Source of the DNA: Nocardioides alpinus
Lineage (GTDB): Bacteria; Actinomycetota; Actinomycetes; Propionibacteriales; Nocardioidaceae
Assembly: GCF_900112035.1 (NCBI RefSeq)
Contig: NZ_FOKC01000015.1
Span: 1 to 64,000 of the forward strand
Length of the DNA stretch: 64,000 nt
Reading direction: 5' to 3'
The notes beneath the pieces were generated by a model. The model searched no databases. It saw only the letters and a program-made list of their open reading frames with translations, and had not been told where the DNA came from. The position numbers and the translations under genes are program-made. Below, piece after piece: positions 7,928 to 16,882 of this stretch; positions within the stretch are counted from its first letter, which is position 1; each line of letters begins with the position of its first letter.

Positions 7928-9013
7928 TCAGCGGATCGTCAGTGTCGCCGCAGTGACGCAGACGGTGGCGCAGAGGGCGCCCCAACCGGCCAGCTTGAGG
8001 AGCGGCACCTGCAGGCCCGCCGACCGGCAGCGCTGGAGCCACAGGAGGGTCGCGAGGGACGCCCACGGGGTGACGAGGGCACCGGCGTTCACCCCGACCA
8101 GCGTGGCCACGAGACGTCGTACGTCGTCGGCGGCTGCGGGTTCGATGAGGAGGTAGGCGGGCAGGTTGTTGACCAAGTTGGCCGCCAGCGCCGACGTGCC
8201 GGCGAGGTGGAGCAGGTCCAGCGGACGGGTGCCGGTGCCGACCAGCGGTGCCAGCCAGTCGAGGAGTCCCTCGGCCTGCGCGAGCCGCAGCAGACCGGCC
8301 ACGACCACGAAGGCGCCGGCCATCAGCCACGGAGGTCGGACCTCACGCAGCATCGACGGTGCGCGCCACAGCACGGCGGCCAGCAGGACGACGGCGGACG
8401 CCAGCGCCACCGCCGCCGGCTCGAGCCCGACGGCGAAGAGCGGACCGATGGCCAGTGACACCGCGCCGGCGATCAGGAGGAGGACCCGGTCGTGCGGCTC
8501 GGCCGGCGGGTCGACGGCGTACGTCCCGCGCAGGTCCCGGCGCTGGAGCACGGCGATCAGCACGAGGGTCGCGACGATGGCGGTGAGCGCCGGCAGCGCC
8601 GCCGTACGCACGTAGTCGCCGTGTCCGGCGCCGAGGTCCTCGAAGCGGTGCACGGCCAGCAGGTTGGTCAGGTTCGAGACCGGCAGCAGCAGCGACCCGG
8701 TGTTGGCGATCCAGAGCGTCGTGAGCGCGAAGGGCATCGGCGCGATGCCCGTCTGGCGCGCGATGGCGAGGCCGACCGGCGTCAGCAGCACCGCCGTCGT
8801 GTCGAGGCTCATCACGATCGTGCTGACCACGGCCAGCGCGGCGAAGAGCAGCCAGAGCAGGACGACACGGTGCCGGGCCCGGCGCGCCATCGCGTGGGCG
8901 GCCACGTCGAAGACACCGGCCAGCTGGGCGATCTCGGCGGTGACGGTGATCGCGAGGAGGAACACCGCGACCGGGAGCACCTGCTCCAGGACGGGGTGGA
9001 GGACGTCGGGCAC
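7928..9013 (-). CDS. ArsB/SLC13-like membrane transporter
   Basis: A 361-residue, very hydrophobic protein with about ten predicted membrane segments. The VMSLDTTAVLLTPVGLA and LWIANTGSLLLPVSNLTNLL stretches match the discontinuous-helix regions of the ion-transporter superfamily that includes ArsB, DASS and SLC13 permeases. It probably exports or exchanges an anion; the substrate is unknown. The GTG at 9013 lies five bases after the sulfatase stop, so the two genes form one minus-strand unit. At about 360 residues it is shorter than typical ArsB (about 430), which may mean an N-terminal helix pair is missing or the start is further upstream. Confidence 0.7.
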   Translation of the reverse strand: MPDVLHPVLEQVLPVAVFLLAITVTAEIAQLAGVFDVAAHAMARRARHRVVLLWLLFAALAVVSTIVMSLDTTAVLLTPVGLAIARQTGIAPMPFALTTLWIANTGSLLLPVSNLTNLLAVHRFEDLGAGHGDYVRTAALPALTAIVATLVLIAVLQRRDLRGTYAVDPPAEPHDRVLLLIAGAVSLAIGPLFAVGLEPAAVALASAVVLLAAVLWRAPSMLREVRPPWLMAGAFVVVAGLLRLAQAEGLLDWLAPLVGTGTRPLDLLHLAGTSALAANLVNNLPAYLLIEPAAADDVRRLVATLVGVNAGALVTPWASLATLLWLQRCRSAGLQVPLLKLAGWGALCATVCVTAATLTIR

Positions 9014-9018
9014 GATGG

Positions 9019-10539
9019 TCAGGATGACGGATCGGGCAACGGGCCGAACACCTGGTTGCACGTCCAGCCGGCACAGTCGACCAGCGCGGTGCGGCGCATC
9101 TCCAGGGCCGCCTGCACCTCGGCGTAGGCGGGGTCGTCGATCACGTTGACCATCTCGTCGGGGTCGCGGAGGTGGTCGTAGAGGAAGGCGTCGGCACCGT
9201 CGGTGCCGTAGAGGTAGCGCTCGGTGCGGACCCCGCGGTGGGACCACCCGTCGCCCAGGGTCCGCCCGGTCTGGATGAGCGTGGTGTCGCGGAAGACCTG
9301 CTCGTCGCCGCGCAGGGTCTGGGCCAGCGACGTGCCGTCGACCTGCCAACCGGGCGAGACACCGGCCAGCGCCGCGAAGGTGGCAGGGAGGTCGACCAGC
9401 GTCACCGGGAGGTCCGACGTCGAGCCCGGGGCGATGTCGGGGCCGCGCACGAGCAGCGGCACCTGCAGCGCCTCGTCGGTCAGCACGTCCTTGCCGACGA
9501 AGCGGTGCTCACCGAGGGAGTAGCCGTTGTCGGAGGAGAAGACGATGTAGGTCTCGTCGAGGACGCCCTGCTCGTCCAGCGTGTCGACGAGCGACCCGAC
9601 GGCGCGGTCCACCGCCTGGAGCGACCGCAGGCGGGCGGTGTTCTCGGCGCTGATCTCGGCGCGCTCGACGGGGGAGAGGTGACGCAGGTAGGCCGGCTGG
9701 TCGCTCACGTCGTCCTCGTCGAACGCCGGTGCGTCGAACGCCGACGGGCGCGTGTCGGCGAAGAGGTCCTGGTCCTGCGGGAGCGCGGGCGGCAGACCAC
9801 GGCCGCCCTCGGGGCTGATCCGGTAGTGCGGGGCGAGGTGCCAGGCATAGACGACGAAGGGGTCACCCGAGGCGGCGAAGTCGGTGATGGCCTCGTTGGT
9901 GTGGTCCTCGATCACCGAGGTGACATAGCTGTCGGTGTAGCGCTGGGGGTCGCCGTCACCGGTCATGGAGAAGTCGACGTAGTCGTAGACGCCGCGGGTG
10001 AGCGCGTCCCAGCGCGTCCAGCCGGCAGGGCGTACGTCGTGGGGGTTGTAGCCGTTGAGGAACTTGCCGACGAAGCCCGTGCGGTAGCCGTTGTCACGGA
10101 ACCAGGAGCTCGCCTCCTGCGTCGGGTCGAGCGCCTGGAAGCCGCCGTGGACCCCGCGGTTGTGGTGCACGCCGTTGTTCTGTGCGTACTGCCCGGTCGC
10201 GAGCTGGGCGCGGGCCGGGCAGCAGAGCGGGTGCGGGGAGATCGCGTCGGTGAACTCCATGCCCTGGTCGGCGAGGAGGCGACGCGTGATCGGCATGTGG
10301 GCGAGGTCGTCGTCGCGCATGTCGTCGGTCAGGACGAAGACGATGTTGGGCCGGTCGTCGAGGACCGGCTCGGCCGAGTCTGTCCGGGCCGGGCTCGGCT
10401 CCCCGCCGGGAGCCTGCGTCGTCTGCACCATGCGGACCGAGTCGGAAGCGCTCGAGCCGCCGGTGGCGGTGACGGTGGCGAGGGTCGCGACCAGCACGAC
10501 GAGCAGTGCAGCCGCGATCGACTGCGCCCACACACGCAT
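9019..10539 (-). CDS. Secreted or membrane-anchored sulfatase
   Basis: A 506-residue protein with an N-terminal hydrophobic segment (residues 6-26) acting as signal peptide or anchor, then a type I sulfatase domain. NIVFVLTDDMRDDDL gives metal-binding Asp72/Asp73, and CCPARAQLATG holds the C-x-P-x-R formylglycine signature with Cys106 as the modified residue. A late SSDNGYSLGEH supplies further metal ligands. It should hydrolyse an extracellular sulfate ester, possibly from polysaccharide. No formylglycine-generating enzyme or anaerobic sulfatase-maturating enzyme is in the window. The ArsB-like transporter follows directly. Confidence 0.85.
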   Translation of the reverse strand: MRVWAQSIAAALLVVLVATLATVTATGGSSASDSVRMVQTTQAPGGEPSPARTDSAEPVLDDRPNIVFVLTDDMRDDDLAHMPITRRLLADQGMEFTDAISPHPLCCPARAQLATGQYAQNNGVHHNRGVHGGFQALDPTQEASSWFRDNGYRTGFVGKFLNGYNPHDVRPAGWTRWDALTRGVYDYVDFSMTGDGDPQRYTDSYVTSVIEDHTNEAITDFAASGDPFVVYAWHLAPHYRISPEGGRGLPPALPQDQDLFADTRPSAFDAPAFDEDDVSDQPAYLRHLSPVERAEISAENTARLRSLQAVDRAVGSLVDTLDEQGVLDETYIVFSSDNGYSLGEHRFVGKDVLTDEALQVPLLVRGPDIAPGSTSDLPVTLVDLPATFAALAGVSPGWQVDGTSLAQTLRGDEQVFRDTTLIQTGRTLGDGWSHRGVRTERYLYGTDGADAFLYDHLRDPDEMVNVIDDPAYAEVQAALEMRRTALVDCAGWTCNQVFGPLPDPSS

Positions 10540-10755
10540 CTAGGTCATTCCCCCGCCCGGACCGGAGGGTCCCGCTGACTCCTCCGACGGGGGACAGAGT
10601 AGGGGGCCGGAGAGGTCCTCCCCAAAGCGACACGACGAGTGTGGTCAAGCGGGTCGGGACCGGTAGTCTGAGGCTTCGCCGACGCCGAGACAAGGAACCC
10701 CCGCGCCGACCATGGACGACAGTCAAAGTCCCCGCACGACCGCACTGAACACCGG

Positions 10756-12150
10756 GTGCGCGTCGTGACCCCCTTCTTGTTGTTGCTCGTCTCGCTGGCC
10801 CTCGTGGCCGCGTGCGGGCTGTTCGTCGCAGCCGAGTTCTCCTTCGTCACCGTCGACCGGCCGAGCGTCGAGCGCGCGGCCGCCGAGGGCGACGAGGGCG
10901 CGCGCGGCGTACAGCTCGCGCTCCGCTCGCTGTCGACCCAGCTGTCCGGCGCCCAGGTCGGCATCACGGTCACGAACCTGGCGATCGGTTTCCTCGCCGA
11001 GCCGGCCATCTCGGACCTCATCGACGGACCGCTGGCCGCAACGGGGATGCCGGAGGGCGTGGTCACGCCGCTGTCCCTCGGTCTGGGCCTGGCGATCGGC
11101 ACCGTGGTGACGATGATCTTCGGGGAGATGGTGCCCAAGAACATCGCCATCGCCCGCCCCCTCGAGACCGCGCGGACCACGCAGGGCTTCATGCGTGGCT
11201 TCACCGCGCTGAGCCGCGGACCCATCCGCCTCCTCAACGGCTCGGCCAACATGATCGTGCGCCGCCTCGGCATCGAGCCGCAGGAGGAGCTGCGCTCGGC
11301 GCGCAGCTCGCAGGAGCTGGCCTCGCTCGTGCAGCGCTCGGCCGACCAGGGCACGCTCGATGCCGACACCGCCGAGCTGATGGAGCGCTCCGTCGAGTTC
11401 GGCACCCGCACCGCCGGCGAGATCATGACGCCGCGCGTGCGCACCACCACCGTCGAGGACGGTGACCGGGTGTCGTCCGTCATCGACCTGGCTCGCCAGA
11501 CCGGTCACTCCCGCTTCCCGGTGCTCGACACCGAGGACAACGTGGTCGGCACCGTGCACGTCAAGCACGCCGTCGCCGTGCCCGTGCACGAGCGGACGAC
11601 GACCCGGATCAGGCACGTCATGGTCCGCCCCGTCGTCGTGCCGGACAGCCTGCGGCTCGACCCGTTGCTCTCGCTGCTGCGCCAGGACGGCTTCCAGATG
11701 GCCATCGTGCTCGACGAGTACGGCGGCCACGCGGGCATCGTGACCCTCGAGGACGTGGTCGAGGAGATCGTGGGTGACATCTCCGACGAGCACGACCGCC
11801 TCGGCGCGCGGATCCGCCAGCGGCGCGACGGCAGCTGGACGCTGTCGGGCCTGCTGAGGCCCGACGAGGTGGAGGACGCCACCGACGTCGAGCTCCCCGA
11901 GGGCGAGGACTACGACACGGTCGCGGGCCTCGTCATGCGCGAGCTCGGCAAGATCCCCGAGCCCGGCGACCGCATCGAGGTTCCCGTGCCCGACCGCTCC
12001 GACCCGCACGAGCCGCGCGAGCGGCTCGTCACCCTGACCGTCGAGCGGATGGACGGCCTGCGCATCGACCGCCTCGACCTGCGCCTCGTCGCGACGGAGG
12101 CCGCCACCGACGCAGGCGCCAGCGCCGATGCAGAAGGAGGTCGACGATGA
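10756..12150 (+). CDS. CNNM/CorC-type hemolysin-family membrane protein (long form)
   Basis: A 464-residue protein with the DUF21/CNNM transmembrane domain (about residues 1-200, including GEMVPKNIAIA), a CBS-domain pair (about 205-335) and a C-terminal CorC_HlyC domain (about 350-440). Relatives are implicated in Mg2+/Co2+ efflux or homeostasis at the membrane. The GTG at 10756 is chosen because it gives the full first helix; GTG 10765 is possible. Its stop overlaps the start of a shorter paralogue (ATGA 12147-12150), a common tandem arrangement in actinobacteria that suggests a heteromer. Confidence 0.85.
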   Translation: MRVVTPFLLLLVSLALVAACGLFVAAEFSFVTVDRPSVERAAAEGDEGARGVQLALRSLSTQLSGAQVGITVTNLAIGFLAEPAISDLIDGPLAATGMPEGVVTPLSLGLGLAIGTVVTMIFGEMVPKNIAIARPLETARTTQGFMRGFTALSRGPIRLLNGSANMIVRRLGIEPQEELRSARSSQELASLVQRSADQGTLDADTAELMERSVEFGTRTAGEIMTPRVRTTTVEDGDRVSSVIDLARQTGHSRFPVLDTEDNVVGTVHVKHAVAVPVHERTTTRIRHVMVRPVVVPDSLRLDPLLSLLRQDGFQMAIVLDEYGGHAGIVTLEDVVEEIVGDISDEHDRLGARIRQRRDGSWTLSGLLRPDEVEDATDVELPEGEDYDTVAGLVMRELGKIPEPGDRIEVPVPDRSDPHEPRERLVTLTVERMDGLRIDRLDLRLVATEAATDAGASADAEGGRR

Positions 12151-13211
12151 ACAGCGACCTCTTCGGCGTGCTGCTCGCTGTCGTCCTGCTGGCCCTCAAC
12201 GCCTTCTTCGTCGGCGCCGAGTTCGCCCTGCTCGCCGCCCGACGCAGCCAGATCGAGCCGCGCGCACAGGAAGGCTCGCGCGCGGCGCGGACCACACTGC
12301 GCGCGATGGAGAACGTCTCCCTCGTGATGGCCGGCGCCCAGCTCGGCATCACCGTCTGCTCGCTGGGCCTCGGCGCCATCGGCGAACCCGCCGTCGCCCA
12401 CCTCCTCGAGCCGCTGTTCCACCAGGCCCGCCTGCCCGACAACCTGCTGCACCCGGTGTCGTTCGTGGTCGCGATGTCGATCGTGGTCTACCTCCACGTC
12501 GTCCTCGGCGAGATGGTGCCCAAGAACATCGCGCTCGCCGGCGCCGACCGCGCGGCGATGGTGCTGAGCCCGCCCATGATGGTGATCGTCACCGTGCTCC
12601 GGCCGGTCATCGCCGCCATGAACATGGTCGCCAACGCCGTGCTGCGGATGCTCCGGATCGAGCCCAAGGACGAGGTGCACTCGAGCTTCACCCGCGAGGA
12701 GGTCGCCGCGCTGGTCGAGGAGTCGCGCGGCGAGGGCCTCATCGAGGCCGAGGAGTACGACCGGCTGTCCGGTGCGCTGGGATTCACCGAGAAGGCGGTC
12801 GGGTCGATCCTGATGACGCCCGACACGCTCGCGACCGTGGCGCCCGGGTCGACCGTGGCGGACGTGGAGGCGCTGTGCGCCTCGACGGGATTCAGCCGCT
12901 TCCCGGTGGCGGCGGCGGACGGGACGCTGCTCGGCTACCTCCACATCAAGGACGCCCTCGAGTCCGACGACCACCGCCGCTCGCGGGTCATCGAGGACAA
13001 GTGGATCCGTCCCTTCGCCTCGGTCAACCCCGACGACCTGCTGCACGACGCCCTGGAGAGCCTGCAGGTCAAGGGCGCCCACATGGCCCGGGTGGTGCAG
13101 CGTGACGGCGCGGTGATCGGGCTGGTCACCCTCGAGGACGTCCTCGAGGAGCTGGTCGGCGAGATCCGCGACGCGGCGCACCACGACGTGTCCAGCGTCG
13201 ACGCCTCGTGA
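12147..13211 (+). CDS. CNNM/CorC-type hemolysin-family membrane protein (short form)
   Basis: A 354-residue paralogue of the preceding gene: DUF21 transmembrane region with GEMVPKNIALAGADRAAM, then two CBS domains. It lacks the C-terminal CorC_HlyC domain and ends soon after LVTLEDVLEELVGEIRD. An AAGGAGG site six bases before the ATG lies inside the end of the upstream gene. The two are translationally coupled and probably co-assemble in the membrane in divalent-cation handling. That function is known for the family, not shown here. Confidence 0.85.
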   Translation: MNSDLFGVLLAVVLLALNAFFVGAEFALLAARRSQIEPRAQEGSRAARTTLRAMENVSLVMAGAQLGITVCSLGLGAIGEPAVAHLLEPLFHQARLPDNLLHPVSFVVAMSIVVYLHVVLGEMVPKNIALAGADRAAMVLSPPMMVIVTVLRPVIAAMNMVANAVLRMLRIEPKDEVHSSFTREEVAALVEESRGEGLIEAEEYDRLSGALGFTEKAVGSILMTPDTLATVAPGSTVADVEALCASTGFSRFPVAAADGTLLGYLHIKDALESDDHRRSRVIEDKWIRPFASVNPDDLLHDALESLQVKGAHMARVVQRDGAVIGLVTLEDVLEELVGEIRDAAHHDVSSVDAS

Positions 13212-13231
13212 CCCGCGGATAGGGTCTGACC

Positions 13232-13831
13232 GTGTCCGACGAGGCGACCCGCATCTGGACCGTGCCCAACATCATCAGTGTGGTGCGGCTCGCCGGTGTG
13301 CCCCTTTTCCTGTGGCTGGTCCTGGGGCCCGAGGCCGACGCGGCCGCGCTCGTCGTCCTGATGGTCGCCGGGTTCACCGACTACCTCGACGGCTGGCTCG
13401 CCCGGCGGCTCGACCAGTTCTCCAAGCTCGGCGAGATCCTCGACCCGGTGGCCGACCGGCTCTACATCCTCGCGGTCGTGATCGGGCTCTACCTGCGCGA
13501 CATCATCCCGTGGTGGGTGGCCCTCGCGCTCCCGCTGCGCGACCTGCTCCTGTGGGGGCTCGTGCCGATCCTGCGCACCCGCGGCTTCTCCGCCCTGCCC
13601 GTCCACTTCCTCGGCAAGGCCGCCACCTTCAACCTGCTCTACGCCTTCCCGTTGCTGCTGCTCGGCGAGGGCACCGGCATCGTCGCCACGCTGGCCCGCA
13701 ACTTCGGCTGGGCGTTCGCCTGGTGGGGGATCGGGCTCTACTGGTGGGCCGGGGTCCTCTACGCCTGGCAGGTGCGCACGCTGCTGCGCGAGACACCACG
13801 GCGTACGTCGCCGGCGACCGACCATGGCTGA
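13232..13831 (+). CDS. CDP-alcohol phosphatidyltransferase
   Basis: A 199-residue membrane enzyme with the complete catalytic signature D-x2-D-G-x2-A-R-x8-G-x3-D-x3-D, beginning DYLDGWLARRLDQF and ending GEILDPVADR. It transfers a phosphatidyl group from CDP-diacylglycerol to an alcohol. By position (equivalent of mycobacterial Rv1822, pgsA2) it may make phosphatidylglycerol phosphate or cardiolipin, but sequence alone does not fix the acceptor. A GTG start at 13232 follows the upstream stop by 20 bases. The 3' end overlaps the DUF881 gene by eight bases. Confidence 0.85.
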   Translation: MSDEATRIWTVPNIISVVRLAGVPLFLWLVLGPEADAAALVVLMVAGFTDYLDGWLARRLDQFSKLGEILDPVADRLYILAVVIGLYLRDIIPWWVALALPLRDLLLWGLVPILRTRGFSALPVHFLGKAATFNLLYAFPLLLLGEGTGIVATLARNFGWAFAWWGIGLYWWAGVLYAWQVRTLLRETPRRTSPATDHG

Positions 13832-14708
13832 CCAGGTGACCGGCGCGCCGCCGCGCGAGCTGCCCGACCACGTCACCACGCCCCTGCTGACGCTGATCAC
13901 GGCCCGGTCGATGGACGAGGACTACGCCCACGTCGCCCAGAAGCGAGCGGCGGCGGGGGACACGCGCGCGCAGACCACCCATCCCCACTGGGCCAGCCTG
14001 GTGGCGATCGCCACCCTCGGCGTGCTGGCGGCGGTGGTGGCGGTCCAGACCGACCGACAGGCCGAGGTCAACGAGCTCAGCAGGGCCGCGCTGGTGGAGC
14101 AGATCAACTCCCGGCGCGACGACCTGCGCGGCCTTCAGGGCGAGGTCGCCACGCTCGCGTCGTCCAACCAGGCGCTGGCCGCCAACAGCACCCTCGTGCA
14201 GGAGCGGCTGGACGACATCGCGACCCGCGTGCGCCGGGCGGAGCTCAACACGGGGTACGCCGCGGTGCACGGACCCGGCGTGCGCATCACGGTCGACAAC
14301 CGTCCCGGTGTCGACGTCGACAGCGAGATCCGCGACGAGGACCTGGCGGTCCTCGTGGACGGCCTGTTCGAGGCCGGGGCCGAGGCGGTCGCCATCAACG
14401 ACCAGAGGATCAACGCGCTCGGTGGGATCCGCAACACCAACCGCGCGATCCACGTCAACGGGCGTCCGGTGAACCCGCCGTACGTCGTCTCGGCGATCGG
14501 CGACAACCGGACGCTGCAGGCACGCCTGCTGCAGACCACCGAGGGCCAGGAGTGGTTCGCCCTCGTCAACGGCCTGGACTTCGACTACTCGGCCGAGGAC
14601 GTGGACGACATCCGCCTGCCGGCTGCCCCCGAGCGTCCGTTGCGTGATGTGATCGAGCTGAACGCCGACCCGGACGGCGTACCTGAGGGAGAGGGGAGCG
14701 CGCCGTGA
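13824..14708 (+). CDS. DUF881-family membrane-anchored protein (first copy)
   Basis: A 294-residue protein with an N-terminal cytoplasmic stretch of about 50 residues, one membrane helix (ASLVAIATLGVLAAVVAVQT), a coiled-coil region (about residues 75-125) and a C-terminal DUF881 domain that starts near GYAAVHGPGVRITVDNRPG. DUF881 proteins are extracellular, of unknown function, and usually pair with Sbp. The gene overlaps both neighbours (8 bp and 4 bp). Two DUF881 genes flanking one sbp gene is the conserved actinobacterial layout. Confidence 0.8.
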   Translation: MADQVTGAPPRELPDHVTTPLLTLITARSMDEDYAHVAQKRAAAGDTRAQTTHPHWASLVAIATLGVLAAVVAVQTDRQAEVNELSRAALVEQINSRRDDLRGLQGEVATLASSNQALAANSTLVQERLDDIATRVRRAELNTGYAAVHGPGVRITVDNRPGVDVDSEIRDEDLAVLVDGLFEAGAEAVAINDQRINALGGIRNTNRAIHVNGRPVNPPYVVSAIGDNRTLQARLLQTTEGQEWFALVNGLDFDYSAEDVDDIRLPAAPERPLRDVIELNADPDGVPEGEGSAP

Positions 14709-15037
14709 TAGCCGCCCTCGGTCTGTTGATCGGCATCATCGCCGGGCTGGTGTTCGCGCCCGACGTGCCGCTGAGCCTGCAGAACTACCTGCCGATCGCG
14801 GTCGTGGCCGCCCTCGACGCGGTCTTCGGCGGCCTGCGTGCCTACCTCGACGGGATCTTCGACGACAAGGTCTTCGTCGTCTCCTTCGTCAGCAACGTCG
14901 TCATCGCCGCCGCCATCGTCTACCTGGGCGACCAGCTCGGCGTCGGTTCCCAGCTGACGACCGGCGTCGTGGTGGTCCTCGGCATCCGGATCTTCTCCAA
15001 CGTCGCAGCCATCCGGAGGCACGTCTTCCATGCCTGA
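14705..15037 (+). CDS. sbp: Small basic protein Sbp-like (DUF1290)
   Basis: A 110-residue integral membrane protein with three hydrophobic segments. FAPDVPLSLQNYLPIAVVAA and the LRAYLDGIFDDKVFVVSF turn are hallmarks of the Sbp/DUF1290 family found next to ftsZ or gcv genes in Gram-positives. Function is unknown; cell-envelope or division involvement is suspected from gene context. The GTG start at 14705 overlaps the upstream DUF881 stop (GTGA), and the 3' end overlaps the second DUF881 gene by eight bases. Confidence 0.85.
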   Translation: MIAALGLLIGIIAGLVFAPDVPLSLQNYLPIAVVAALDAVFGGLRAYLDGIFDDKVFVVSFVSNVVIAAAIVYLGDQLGVGSQLTTGVVVVLGIRIFSNVAAIRRHVFHA

Positions 15038-15773
15038 GACCCCGCCCGACCAGGATCCCGCCCGCGACCGGCTCCGCGGGGCCTTCTCCCGACCCTCGCG
15101 CCGGCAGGCGGTGGTCGCGGTGCTGCTGGCCGTGCTCGGCTTCGCCTTCGTCGTGCAGGTGCGCGACACCAAGGCCAACGACACCTATGCCGGTGTGCGG
15201 GAGAGCGACCTCATCCAGGTGCTCAACGGCCTCACCGGGACCGCCGAGCGGGCGCGCCGTGAGGTCGACCGGCTCGAGACGCGACGCGACGACCTGCAGG
15301 ACGAGAACAGTGCGCGCGCGGCGGCCCTCGACGAGGCCGAGCAACGGGTGCGGACCCTCAACATCATCGCCGGACTGGTGCCCGTGTCCGGTCCCGGCCT
15401 CCGCGTGACGATCACCGAGTCCACCGACCGGGTCACCGTCGGGTCGCTGCTCGACACCGTCCAGGAGCTGCGCACCGCGGGCGCCGAGGCGATGGAGTTC
15501 GACGACTCGATCCGGCTGGGCGCGGACAGCTCCTTCGAGAACGCCGTCGGTGGCATCGAGCTCGATGGCCAGCTGCTCGAGTCTCCCTACACGCTGGACG
15601 TCATCGGCGACCCGCACATCCTGCGCACGGCGCTGACGTTCTCCACCGGGCCGGTCGAGGCGCTGGAGTTCGACGGCGCCACCGTGGCCATCGAGGACGT
15701 CGAGGCCGTCGAGATCACGAGCGTGCGCGAGGCACCCCGACCTGAGTATGCGGAGCTCGGCACGGGCCAGTAG
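15030..15773 (+). CDS. DUF881-family membrane-anchored protein (second copy)
   Basis: A 247-residue protein with a short cytoplasmic N terminus, one membrane helix (about residues 27-42), a coiled-coil segment (about 55-115) and the DUF881 domain beginning near GLVPVSGPGLRVTITES. It is a diverged paralogue of the gene at 13824, shorter by about 50 residues at the start. Likely an extracytoplasmic partner of Sbp. It ends the phosphatidyltransferase-DUF881-sbp-DUF881 operon, 72 bases before gcvH. Confidence 0.8.
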   Translation: MPETPPDQDPARDRLRGAFSRPSRRQAVVAVLLAVLGFAFVVQVRDTKANDTYAGVRESDLIQVLNGLTGTAERARREVDRLETRRDDLQDENSARAAALDEAEQRVRTLNIIAGLVPVSGPGLRVTITESTDRVTVGSLLDTVQELRTAGAEAMEFDDSIRLGADSSFENAVGGIELDGQLLESPYTLDVIGDPHILRTALTFSTGPVEALEFDGATVAIEDVEAVEITSVREAPRPEYAELGTGQ

Positions 15774-15845
15774 CCTGCCGGGCAGTCACCAGCCCGCACC
15801 ACCACCTGCCACCACCACCTGCCATCCACAGCACGAGGAGCCGAC

Positions 15846-16232
15846 GTGTATCCGGAGAACCTGAAGTACACCAGCGAGCACGAGTGGGTGCGCACGCCCG
15901 GCGACGCCGCGGGCTCGGTGCGGGTGGGCATCACCGACTTCGCCCAGGACGCGCTCGGGGACATCGTGTACGTCTCCCTCCCGCAGGTGGGCGACTCCGT
16001 CACGGCCGGTGACACGTGCGGTGAGCTGGAGTCGACCAAGTCGGTCAGCGACATCTACGCGCCGGTGACCGGTGAGGTCGTGGCGACCAACGCGGCACTG
16101 GACCAGACCCCCGAGCTGGTCAACAGCGACCCCTACGAGGCCGGCTGGCTCTTCGAGGTCAGCGTGTCGGACGCCGCCCAGGTCGACGGGCTGATGGACG
16201 CCGCCACCTACCAGTCCAGCCTGGACGGCTGA
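15846..16232 (+). CDS. gcvH: Glycine cleavage system H protein
   Basis: A 128-residue lipoyl carrier. The lipoylation site is Lys65 in [16 protein letters not shown], with the upstream [15 protein letters not shown] typical of H proteins. It shuttles the aminomethyl group between P, T and L proteins of the glycine cleavage complex. The GTG start has a GAGGAG site eight bases upstream. gcvP lies 3 kb downstream behind a riboswitch; gcvT and lpd are not in the window. Placement next to the FHA protein matches the mycobacterial Rv1826-Rv1827 order. Confidence 0.95.
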   Translation: MYPENLKYTSEHEWVRTPGDAAGSVRVGITDFAQDALGDIVYVSLPQVGDSVTAGDTCGELESTKSVSDIYAPVTGEVVATNAALDQTPELVNSDPYEAGWLFEVSVSDAAQVDGLMDAATYQSSLDG

Positions 16233-16306
16233 TCCACTCCGTGTTCGCACCCACGGGCCGGACCGCCCCATCACCGGGCTGGTAGGTTCGGACCAACCGT
16301 CAACCT

Positions 16307-16326
16307 CAACCCTCGGCTGAGGGTTG
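16307..16326. promoter_or_regulatory. Inverted repeat upstream of the FHA gene, likely MerR-type site
   Basis: CAACCCTC (16307-16314) and GAGGGTTG (16319-16326) form a perfect 8-bp inverted repeat with a 4-base centre, 26 bases before the ATG of the FHA gene. A related CCTCAACC/GGTTGAGG palindrome lies upstream of the second MerR gene at 18141. The shared half-site suggests one or both adjacent MerR regulators bind here. Confidence 0.5.
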
Positions 16327-16351
16327 GGCGTCGTCCCGTCGAGGAGTTTCC

Positions 16352-16879
16352 ATGCCGTTCTGCACCGCCTGTGGCAAGCAGAACCCTGACGATGCCCGCT
16401 TCTGTGCCCAGTGCGGCACGAAGCTGGTCGCCGGGGAAGACACCGGTGCCACCGCTGTCGGCGCGAGCCAGGTCGAGTCCACAGCCACGATCACCTTCGG
16501 GGTCCCGGACGCACGTGAGTCCTCGGACCGCCAGCTCAGCCCGGTCGACGCCGCCGCCGTGGACGCCCTCCCGGAGGGCCACGCGCTCCTGGTCGTGCAG
16601 CGCGGCCCGAGCGCCGGCAGCAGGTTCCTGCTCGACACCGACGTGGTGGGCGCCGGTCGCCACCCCGACAGCGGGATCTTCCTCGACGACGTCACGGTCT
16701 CGCGACGCCACGCGGAGTTCCGCCGCTCCGGGTCGGGCTTCACCGTCAGCGACGTCGGCAGCCTCAACGGCACCTACGTCAACCGCGACCGGATCGACTC
16801 GGTGGAGCTCAACGACGCCGACGAGGTGCAGATCGGCAAGTACCGCCTGGTGTTCTTCTCGTCCCACCCGGACAGCTGA
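16352..16879 (+). CDS. Zinc-ribbon and FHA-domain signalling protein (GarA position)
   Basis: A 175-residue protein. Residues 1-25 form a zinc ribbon with Cys4, Cys7, Cys18 and Cys21; a low-complexity Thr/Ser linker follows, then an FHA domain (about residues 78-172) with GRHPDSGIFLDDVTVSRRHA and SLNGTYVNRDRI, which hold the phosphothreonine-binding Arg, Ser and Asn. By gene order it is the counterpart of mycobacterial GarA, which controls glutamate and 2-oxoglutarate metabolism. The ETTSVFRAD phosphorylation motif of GarA/OdhI is absent, so that switch may work differently here. It begins an operon with the MerR gene three bases downstream. Confidence 0.85.
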   Translation: MPFCTACGKQNPDDARFCAQCGTKLVAGEDTGATAVGASQVESTATITFGVPDARESSDRQLSPVDAAAVDALPEGHALLVVQRGPSAGSRFLLDTDVVGAGRHPDSGIFLDDVTVSRRHAEFRRSGSGFTVSDVGSLNGTYVNRDRIDSVELNDADEVQIGKYRLVFFSSHPDS

Positions 16880-16882
16880 TCC

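Noticed and set aside
15790-15820. Repeated CACCACCTGCCA units before gcvH as a regulatory repeat
   Set aside because: Only two short direct copies; more likely low complexity in a short intergenic gap.
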